Source: Gammaproteobacteria bacterium (GTDB lineage: Bacteria; Pseudomonadota; Gammaproteobacteria; DSM-19610). From it: DNA of 6,100 nt. Location: assembly GCA_011371465.1 (NCBI GenBank), contig DRQL01000102.1:1-6100 (forward strand), in the 5' to 3' direction. Made by a program: the position numbers and the translations under genes. A model generated the notes under the pieces. The model had not been told where the DNA came from, ran no database searches, and worked only from the letters and a program-made list of their open reading frames with translations. Below are positions 1 through 4,974 of the stretch, in pieces (positions within the stretch are counted from its first letter, which is position 1; each line of letters starts with the position of its first letter).

Positions 1-866
1 AACGCGCGCTCGTCGTCCGCCCAGCCTTCCTTGACCTTGACCCACAGTTGCAGGAAAACCTTCTGTCCGAAGGTCTTCTCCATGTCCTGGCGCGCCTCGC
101 GGCCCACTTCCTTGAGACGCTCCCCCTTGCTGCCGATGACAATCGACTTGTGGCCTTTTTTCTCCACCCAGATGAGGGCGTGGATATGCAGGGCTCTTTT
201 CTCAGCCTTGAAACGCTCGATCTCCACGGTCAGGCCGTAGGGGACTTCTTCACCCAGTTTACGGAACAGCTTTTCCCGCACCAGTTCAGCCGCCAGGAAA
301 CGTTCGCTGCGATCCGTCACCTGGTCTTCGCCGTAAAAAGGCGGGGATACCGGCAGGTGCTTGCGCAGTGCCGCTTCCAGCTGGTCCAGGTTATCGCCGG
401 TTTTTGCGCACACCGGGATGAGATCGCTGAACGCATGTTTGGCCGACAGTGCCTGCAGGTGCGGCAACAGTTCCGCCTTGTCCGCCAGCCGGTCGATCTT
501 GTTGATTGCCAGGATGACCGGGCAGGACACCTGCTTCAGCTTTTCCAGCACCCAGTCGTCGTCCTTTTTCCAGCGCGTACCCTCGACCACGAAGACCACC
601 ACGTCCACATCACGCAGGCTGTCGGTGGCAGCGCGGTTCAGGTAGCGGTTCATGGCACGTGGCTGGGCCTGGTGCAGGCCGGGAGTGTCAACAAAAACAA
701 TCTGCCCGTCGGCGTCGGTCTTGATGCCGAGAATGCGGTGGCGGGTGGTCTGCGGCCGGTTCGAGGTGATACTGACCTTCTGTCCGACCAGGCGGTTCAG
801 GATGGTGGATTTGCCGACGTTGGGGCGGCCGACCAGGGCAACGAAACCACAGTGGAATTCACTCAT
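1..866 (-). CDS. era: GTPase Era, 3' end cut by window edge
   Basis: Era is an essential GTPase that binds the 3' end of 16S rRNA through a KH domain and acts in small-subunit assembly at the inner face of the membrane. Reading down from ATG at 866, 288 residues are visible. The GTPase motifs are GRPNVGKS (13-20), the switch I segment RPQTTR (37-42), DTPG (60-63) and NKID (122-125). The G5 segment reads VCAKTG (152-157), with Cys where Ser is usual. The C-terminal KH domain carries GSKG (245-248) and ends in the family signature WVKVKEGWADDERA. Compared with the roughly 300-residue family, only about 10 residues are missing. The start overlaps the rnc stop by 8 nt (859-866), so translation is probably coupled to rnc; the upstream Shine-Dalgarno is weak. 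The start is supported by CGFVALVGRPNVGKS beginning at the usual distance from Met1. Confidence 0.97.
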   Translation of the reverse strand, partial: MSEFHCGFVALVGRPNVGKSTILNRLVGQKVSITSNRPQTTRHRILGIKTDADGQIVFVDTPGLHQAQPRAMNRYLNRAATDSLRDVDVVVFVVEGTRWKKDDDWVLEKLKQVSCPVILAINKIDRLADKAELLPHLQALSAKHAFSDLIPVCAKTGDNLDQLEAALRKHLPVSPPFYGEDQVTDRSERFLAAELVREKLFRKLGEEVPYGLTVEIERFKAEKRALHIHALIWVEKKGHKSIVIGSKGERLKEVGREARQDMEKTFGQKVFLQLWVKVKEGWADDERA

Positions 867-1548
867 TCACGCTGCCCGCCTGCAATTGCGCCAGCATGGT
901 CTCCGCCGCCGTCTGCTCTGCGCGGCGCCGGCTGCTGCCCGTGCCGCGTACCGACTGCTGCACATCCGTTACGCGGCATTCAACGACGAACTGCTGCCGG
1001 TGCGCCTGTCCGGATACGTCCACCACTTCGTACTCCGGCAGTGCCAGCTTGCGTGACTGCAGGTATTCCTGCAGGCGGGTTTTCGGGTCCTTGAGTTCGT
1101 CGCCGGCGGACAGCCGGCCGACGCGGTCGGCGAACAGGTGATGGATAGTGCTGCGGCAGGCTTCAAACCCGCTGTCCATGACAATGCCGCCCAGGATGGC
1201 TTCCAGCGCGTCTGCCAGGATGGAGTCGCGGCGGAACCCGCCGCTTTTCAGCTCGCCGGAACCGAGCCGGAGGTAATCGCCGATATTCAGTTCTCGCGCA
1301 ATGCCGGCCAGGGTTTCCTTTTTGACCAGGCTGGCGCGCAGGCGGCTCAGCTGTCCTTCACTGGCCTGCGGAAACAGTGTGTACAGCCACTCGGCAACGA
1401 CAAAACCGAGCACCGCGTCGCCGAGGAACTCCAGCCGTTCGTTATTACCGCTGCCCGCGCTGCGGTGAGTAACGGCGCTCTGCAGCAGCCCGGCATCCTG
1501 GAAGCGGTAGCCGAGCGAACGGCCCAGGCCTTCCAGGGAACGACTCAA
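859..1548 (-). CDS. rnc: Ribonuclease III
   Basis: RNase III cleaves double-stranded RNA, including the 30S rRNA precursor and structured mRNAs, using Mg2+ as a homodimer in the cytoplasm. The 229 residues match the usual bacterial length. The catalytic domain holds the signature NERLEFLGDAV (36-46), with E40 and D44 as metal/catalytic residues, and ILADALEA (110-117), with D113 and E116. A double-stranded RNA-binding domain begins near KDPKTRLQEYL (153-163) and ends with GTGSSRRRAEQTAAE (202-216). The start is TTG at 1548-1546. The frame is open upstream only to a TGA at 1575-1573, with no ATG or GTG between, and a GAGGTG Shine-Dalgarno lies 8 nt before the TTG. The TTG shares the bases TTGA with the stop of the preceding gene, so translational coupling is likely. 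RNase III often regulates its own message, but I see no clear site for that here. Confidence 0.97.
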   Translation of the reverse strand: MSRSLEGLGRSLGYRFQDAGLLQSAVTHRSAGSGNNERLEFLGDAVLGFVVAEWLYTLFPQASEGQLSRLRASLVKKETLAGIARELNIGDYLRLGSGELKSGGFRRDSILADALEAILGGIVMDSGFEACRSTIHHLFADRVGRLSAGDELKDPKTRLQEYLQSRKLALPEYEVVDVSGQAHRQQFVVECRVTDVQQSVRGTGSSRRRAEQTAAETMLAQLQAGSVNE

Positions 1549-1919
1549 TTGGCGACCACCTCGACCTGTTTTTCAAAGGTGGTAACCACGTCCACGTTGC
1601 TGATCAGGTGTTCGCGGCGCTCGTAGTTGATCGCAACCTTCAGCACGCCCTTGTCCTTGGTGATGGTAACCAGTTTCGGGTCCACCTGGTTGACATCGTT
1701 CACGTCAAAGCGCTTGCCAATCAGGCGGATAATCTCGCCCTTCGTCTTGCGCGTTATACCGGGCTCGTGCTTCAGCGATTCCAGCACCGTGTTCACCTTG
1801 GCGAACTCCAGGTAGGCCGGGACCAGTTTCAGGGTAATCAGGGTGAAAAACGCTATCAGGCCCAGCACCAGCAACCAGCCGATTGCCGTCATTCCTTTCT
1901 GGTGATGCCATCTGTTCAT
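1545..1919 (-). CDS. DUF4845-type small single-pass membrane protein
   Basis: A 124-residue protein of unknown function. Its size, its one membrane helix near the N-terminus and its place between lepB and rnc match the DUF4845 family of gammaproteobacteria; the family call is from memory of gene order and shape, not a search. After a short basic start (MNRWHHQKG), residues 11-33 form a hydrophobic helix, followed by a polar domain of about 90 residues that is probably periplasmic. The N-terminus QKGMTAIGW resembles a type IV prepilin leader (basic stretch, Gly, hydrophobic helix) but lacks the usual Glu at +5. ATG at 1919 is preceded by GGAG at a 7-nt spacing. The gene begins 16 nt after lepB ends and its TGA overlaps the rnc TTG start by 4 nt. 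A role linked to LepB or membrane-associated translation is suggested only by position. Confidence 0.85.
   Translation of the reverse strand: MNRWHHQKGMTAIGWLLVLGLIAFFTLITLKLVPAYLEFAKVNTVLESLKHEPGITRKTKGEIIRLIGKRFDVNDVNQVDPKLVTITKDKGVLKVAINYERREHLISNVDVVTTFEKQVEVVAN
1557..1562 (-). promoter_or_regulatory. Ribosome binding site of rnc, supporting a TTG start
   Basis: The minus strand reads GAGGTG here, 8 nt before the TTG at 1548. It lies inside the last codons of the upstream DUF4845 gene. It is the only plausible Shine-Dalgarno near a start-capable codon in this frame, so it decides the start of rnc. Confidence 0.6.
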
Positions 1920-1926
1920 CGCTGTT

Positions 1927-1930
1927 CTCC
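1927..1930 (-). promoter_or_regulatory. Ribosome binding site of the DUF4845 gene
   Basis: GGAG on the minus strand, 7 nt before ATG at 1919, within the 16-nt gap after lepB. It gives this small gene its own initiation signal and supports the chosen start. Confidence 0.6.
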
Positions 1931-1935
1931 GCAGG

Positions 1936-2766
1936 CTAGTTTATGGAATCCCCGATACGATCCCAGCCTACCCCACCGGCGGCGGAATCCCAGTTCATCC
2001 AGATCATAAAGGCGCGTCCAACCAGGTTTTCATCCGGGACGAAGCCCCAGTAACGACTGTCATTGCTGTTGTCCCGGTTGTCACCCATGACGAAGTAGTG
2101 CCCTTCCGGCACCACGGTATCCGTCTCCACGCCGCGCACCCGGGGCACGACGAGAATATCATGTTTGACGTCACCCAGCGCTTCGCGGCGTATCTCCGCC
2201 CCCGACATCGACAGGCCGGAACCGACGCCGATATAGCTGCCTTCCGGGATCTGCGGAATCTTCCGGTCGTTGATGTACAGGGTCTTGTCCTGGTACACCA
2301 CGTGGTCACCGGGCACACCCACGACACGCTTTATATAATCGATACCCGGGTTTTTCGGGAACCGGAATACGACCACGTCACCCCGCTGCGGGTCACCGAT
2401 GTCCACCACCTTGCGGTTGAGCACCGGCAGGCGGATACCATAGGCGTACTTGTTCACCAGGATAAAATCACCCACCAGCAGCGTCGGCATCATGGAACCG
2501 GACGGGATCCGGAAAGGCTCCACGAGAAAGGAACGCAGCAACAGCACTGCCAGGATGACCGGGAAAAAGGACTTGGAGTACTCGACCAGCGTTGGCTCCT
2601 TGAGCACTTCCTCCAGTTTGGCGCTGTTCACGCCACCGCCCGCACCTGCGCCCAGCGCCGCCGCCTGCTGCCTGCGTTTTGGCGCCCACAGTAACGCGTC
2701 CATGGCCCAGATCAGGCCGGTTATCAACGTGGCCAGCACCAGGATGGCTGGAAAATCTATATTCAT
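1936..2766 (-). CDS. lepB: Signal peptidase I
   Basis: LepB removes signal peptides from exported proteins at the outer face of the inner membrane, using a Ser/Lys dyad. The 276 residues are shorter than the 323 of E. coli LepB but within the range of other gammaproteobacterial forms. Two membrane helices are visible (about 5-26 and 66-82), joined by a cytoplasmic loop containing a low-complexity Ala/Gly stretch (35-45). The nucleophile is Ser91 in PSGSMMPTL (88-96); the general base is Lys146 in YIKRVVGVPGD (144-154). The conserved box GDNRDNSNDSRYWGFV spans 228-243. The ATG at 2766 follows the lepA stop by only 2 nt, so the two are almost certainly cotranscribed and probably coupled; the lepA-lepB pair is conserved in many proteobacteria. 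The TAG stop lies 16 nt before the DUF4845 start. All catalytic residues are present, so the enzyme should be active. Confidence 0.98.
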   Translation of the reverse strand: MNIDFPAILVLATLITGLIWAMDALLWAPKRRQQAAALGAGAGGGVNSAKLEEVLKEPTLVEYSKSFFPVILAVLLLRSFLVEPFRIPSGSMMPTLLVGDFILVNKYAYGIRLPVLNRKVVDIGDPQRGDVVVFRFPKNPGIDYIKRVVGVPGDHVVYQDKTLYINDRKIPQIPEGSYIGVGSGLSMSGAEIRREALGDVKHDILVVPRVRGVETDTVVPEGHYFVMGDNRDNSNDSRYWGFVPDENLVGRAFMIWMNWDSAAGGVGWDRIGDSIN

Positions 2767-2768
2767 GG

Positions 2769-4571
2769 TTACTTTTTCCCGACTTGCAACACCGCCAGGA
2801 AGGCTTCCTGGGGTATTTCCACTTTACCGAACTGCTTCATGCGTTTTTTACCTGCTTTCTGTTTTTCCAGCAACTTGCGTTTGCGCGTGATATCACCGCC
2901 GTAACACTTGGCGGTCACGTTCTTGCGCAGCGCCTTGACCGTGGTGCGCGCAATGATCTGCGAGCCGATGGCGGCCTGAATCGCCACATCGAACATCTGC
3001 CTCGGTATCAGCTCGCGCATGCGCTCCGCCAGGTCACGACCGCGGCTGTTGGCAAAGTCCCGGTGCACGATGGCGGACAGCGCATCCACCCGTTCCCCGT
3101 TGATCAGCACGTCGAGCTTGACCAGCGGGGCTGCCTCGAAACGCTCGAAGCTGTAATCAAAGGAGGCGAAGCCCCGGCTTACCGATTTCAGCCGGTCGAA
3201 AAAGTCCAGCACCACCTCGCTGAGCGGCAATTCGTAGCCGAGGGACACCTGCTTCCCCAGGTACTGCATGGTGCGTTGCACGCCGCGTTTTTCCACACAC
3301 AGGCCGATCACTGCGCCGAGATAGTCCTGTGGCACCAGGATGTTCGCGAGAATAATGGGCTCGCGCACTTCCTCGATGCGGTTGACCGGCGGCAGGCTCG
3401 CCGGGTTGTCGATCTGCAGCACTTCACCGCTGGTGTCGAGCACCTCGTACACGACCGTGGGCGCGGTGTTGATCAGGTCCAGGTTGTATTCACGTTCCAG
3501 GCGTTCCTGGATGATCTCCATGTGCAGCATGCCGAGAAAACCGCAACGGAAGCCGAAACCCAGCGCCGTCGAGGTCTCCGGCTCAAAATGCAGTGAAGCA
3601 TCGTTGAGCCTCAGTTTCTGCAACGCCTCGCGCAAATTTTCATAGTCGTCCGAGACCACCGGGTAGAGACCGGCGAACACGCGCGGCTGCACCTTCTGGA
3701 AACCCGGCAGGGACTGCCCGGCCGGCCGGCTGGTCAGGGTAATGGTATCACCCACCGGCGCACCGTCGATCTCCTTGATACCGGCGATGACGTAGCCCAC
3801 GTCACCGGCCGTCAGGCAGTCGCGGTCTTCACGGCGCGGTGTGAAGATGCCCACTTTCTCCACCAGGAAATCGTTGCCGGTAGACATCATGCGTATCTTC
3901 TGTTTGCGGCGCAACGTGCCGTGCATCACCCGCACCAGGGAGATGACACCGACGTAGTTGTCGAACCAGGAATCGATAATCAACGCCTGCAACGGCTTTT
4001 CGGCATCGCCCTCCGGCGGGGGAATCTGCCCGATCAGCCGCTCCAGCAGTTCTTCGATACCCTGCCCCGTCTTGGCACTCACTTCAACGGCATCGATGGC
4101 ATCGATGCCGATAATCTCCTCGATTTCCTGTTTTACCCGGTCCGGCTCCGCAGAGGGCAGGTCAATCTTGTTCAGCACCGGCACCACTTCCAGCCCCTGT
4201 TCGATGGCCGTGTAACAGTTGGCGACACTCTGCGCCTCGACCCCCTGGGCGGCATCGACCACCAGCAGGGCGCCCTCGCAGGCGGACAGCGAGCGTGACA
4301 CCTCGTAGGAAAAATCCACGTGTCCCGGGGTGTCGATAAAGTTGAGAGTATAGATCTCGCCGTTGGCCGCGGTGTACTGCAGCGACACGCTCTGGGCCTT
4401 GATGGTGATACCGCGCTCGCGCTCCAGGTCCATGGAATCCAGCACCTGGGCTTCCATCTCACGCTCGCTCAGGCCGCCGCAAAGCTGGATAAAGCGGTCC
4501 GCCAACGTCGACTTGCCATGGTCGATGTGCGCGATAATGGAAAAATTGCGGATATGAGAAAGATCAGACAA
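2769..4571 (-). CDS. lepA: Elongation factor 4 (LepA), ribosome-associated GTPase
   Basis: LepA/EF-4 is a translational GTPase that binds ribosomes; proposed roles are back-translocation of stalled ribosomes and help in 30S biogenesis or initiation. The 600 residues match the family length. GTPase motifs are AHIDHGKS (14-21), DTPGHVDF (80-87) and NKID (134-137), followed by EF-G-like domains II, III and V and the LepA-specific C-terminal domain with the conserved tail MKQFGKVEIPQEAFLAVLQV. The start is TTG at 4571-4569. The frame closes at TAA 4592-4590 just upstream and contains no ATG or GTG, and translation from TTG gives MSDLSHIRNFSIIAHIDHG, the N-terminus I recall for Pseudomonas LepA. 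A Shine-Dalgarno is weak (AGG about 12 nt upstream). The 71-nt leader holds a hairpin and a possible -10 box. The TAA stop is 2 nt before lepB. A 9-bp tandem repeat sits inside the G domain. Confidence 0.98.
   Translation of the reverse strand: MSDLSHIRNFSIIAHIDHGKSTLADRFIQLCGGLSEREMEAQVLDSMDLERERGITIKAQSVSLQYTAANGEIYTLNFIDTPGHVDFSYEVSRSLSACEGALLVVDAAQGVEAQSVANCYTAIEQGLEVVPVLNKIDLPSAEPDRVKQEIEEIIGIDAIDAVEVSAKTGQGIEELLERLIGQIPPPEGDAEKPLQALIIDSWFDNYVGVISLVRVMHGTLRRKQKIRMMSTGNDFLVEKVGIFTPRREDRDCLTAGDVGYVIAGIKEIDGAPVGDTITLTSRPAGQSLPGFQKVQPRVFAGLYPVVSDDYENLREALQKLRLNDASLHFEPETSTALGFGFRCGFLGMLHMEIIQERLEREYNLDLINTAPTVVYEVLDTSGEVLQIDNPASLPPVNRIEEVREPIILANILVPQDYLGAVIGLCVEKRGVQRTMQYLGKQVSLGYELPLSEVVLDFFDRLKSVSRGFASFDYSFERFEAAPLVKLDVLINGERVDALSAIVHRDFANSRGRDLAERMRELIPRQMFDVAIQAAIGSQIIARTTVKALRKNVTAKCYGGDITRKRKLLEKQKAGKKRMKQFGKVEIPQEAFLAVLQVGKK
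4089..4106. repeat. 9-bp tandem repeat within lepA
   Basis: The 9-mer GGCATCGAT occurs twice in a row (4089-4097, 4098-4106), and with the following bases the second copy forms the perfect 12-bp palindrome GGCATCGATGCC (4098-4109). It encodes the Ile-Asp-Ala repeat in GIDAIDAVEVSAKTG at the end of the LepA G domain. The coding pattern alone can explain it. Confidence 0.6.
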
Positions 4572-4600
4572 AGCGCGTAACGACCTGATTTACAAACCAT

Positions 4601-4623
4601 AATGGCGCCAACGCGGCGCCATT
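4601..4623. terminator. Perfect 9-bp inverted repeat between the glutaredoxin-like gene and lepA; possible terminator or 5' leader hairpin
   Basis: AATGGCGCC (4601-4609) and GGCGCCATT (4615-4623) are exact reverse complements with a 5-nt loop. On the minus strand the stem is followed by ATGGTTTGTAAAT, which is only moderately T-rich, so intrinsic termination of the protease/glutaredoxin transcript would be partial at best. If the possible -10 box at 4633-4638 is real, the same hairpin would form at the extreme 5' end of a lepA transcript and could protect it. The structure is certain as sequence; its role is not. Confidence 0.55.
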
Positions 4624-4632
4624 TCGAAACGC

Positions 4633-4638
4633 AGTATA
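4633..4638 (-). promoter_or_regulatory. Possible -10 box for a lepA promoter
   Basis: The minus strand reads TATACT here, one base off the TATAAT consensus, 61 nt before the lepA start. Transcription would begin near 4626, just ahead of the hairpin. No convincing -35 box is found: the best upstream match, TTGCAC, is only 13 bp away, against the usual 16-18. No extended -10 TGN is present. A weak or activator-dependent promoter remains possible. Confidence 0.3.
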
Positions 4639-4642
4639 CACG

Positions 4643-4972
4643 CTATTGACGGTGCAAGGCAGCTCTCAGTGCCTGCTCATCGAGCCGGTAGTGGCAGATT
4701 TCCTCTTCGCCGAGACAGAGCACCGGCACCCATTCGTCGTAACGCTTCGCCAGTTCGGGGTCCCGGTCGACATCCACCAGCTGTACCTCGAACCCCGGTA
4801 AAAGTGAATCGCCGCCAGACAAGAGAGGGTCCCCTGGGGGACAAGGTGAATCGCCGTCAGGCGAGAGAGGGTGCCCTGGGGCAAACGATTGCAGGCCCCG
4901 CAGGGCCTGCAACATGCTTTCACACAGGTGACAGCCTTCCCGGTAGTACAGGGTCAGCCTGGCCTCCGCCAC
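4643..4972 (-). CDS. Glutaredoxin-like (DUF836-type) thiol protein with in-frame repeat insertion
   Basis: A 109-residue protein with a thioredoxin-fold look. It opens with strand LTLYYREGCHLCESM, giving a CxxC pair at C14 and C17, then helix LQALRGL. Strand FEVQLVDVDRDPELAKRY (61-78) and the cis-Pro-like motif WVPVLCLG (81-88) follow, then a C-terminal helix. This pattern fits the small glutaredoxin-like family often annotated DUF836/glutaredoxin 2-like; its substrate is unknown. Between helix 1 and strand 2 lie 28 extra residues (31-58), two 14-residue Pro/Gly/Asp/Ser-rich repeats that add Cys44. Without them the protein is about 81 residues, the expected size. The GTG start at 4972 lies 2 nt after the protease stop and 5 nt after AAGGAG, so it is probably cotranscribed with the protease. 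The protein has no signal peptide and is likely cytoplasmic. Confidence 0.88.
   Translation of the reverse strand: MAEARLTLYYREGCHLCESMLQALRGLQSFAPGHPLSPDGDSPCPPGDPLLSGGDSLLPGFEVQLVDVDRDPELAKRYDEWVPVLCLGEEEICHYRLDEQALRAALHRQ
4804..4887. repeat. Two abutting 42-bp palindromic repeat units inside a coding region
   Basis: Unit 1 (4804-4845) and unit 2 (4846-4887) match at 35 of 42 positions without gaps. Each begins GTGAATCGCC and contains AGAGAGGGT. On the coding (minus) strand each can fold into two hairpins: a GC-rich stem around CCAG (GTCCC/GGGAC in unit 1, TGCC/GGCA in unit 2) and a 5-bp stem (UUGUC/GGCGA in unit 1 with G-U pairs, UCGCC/GGCGA in unit 2). One difference between copies is a paired C/G to G/C change that keeps the first stem. 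The 42-bp period is 14 codons and keeps the frame. It could be an in-frame REP- or RPE-like element, or a local duplication. Confidence 0.85.
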
Positions 4973-4974
4973 CG

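Noticed and set aside
48..1094. 348-codon plus-strand open frame
   Set aside because: It lies antisense to era and the 3' part of rnc, both firmly identified by catalytic motifs. Its translation shows no recognisable domain and is explained by the GC-rich codon use of the real genes.
2679..3596. 305-codon plus-strand open frame
   Set aside because: It runs antisense to the lepA C-terminal half and the lepB start. The His/Gln-rich composition is typical of the reverse of a conserved gene.
4622..4629. 8-bp palindrome TTTCGAAA next to the hairpin
   Set aside because: It is too short to call as an operator, and no known regulator site was recognised around it.
4804..4887. Direct repeats as a CRISPR remnant
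   Set aside because: The two copies abut with no spacer, diverge at 7 of 42 positions and lie inside a coding region, so they do not fit a repeat-spacer array.
4666..4923. 85-codon minus-strand frame through the 42-bp repeats
   Set aside because: It overlaps the glutaredoxin-like gene in another frame. The CxxC, strand and cis-Pro motifs all belong to the GTG-start frame, which also has the strong Shine-Dalgarno.
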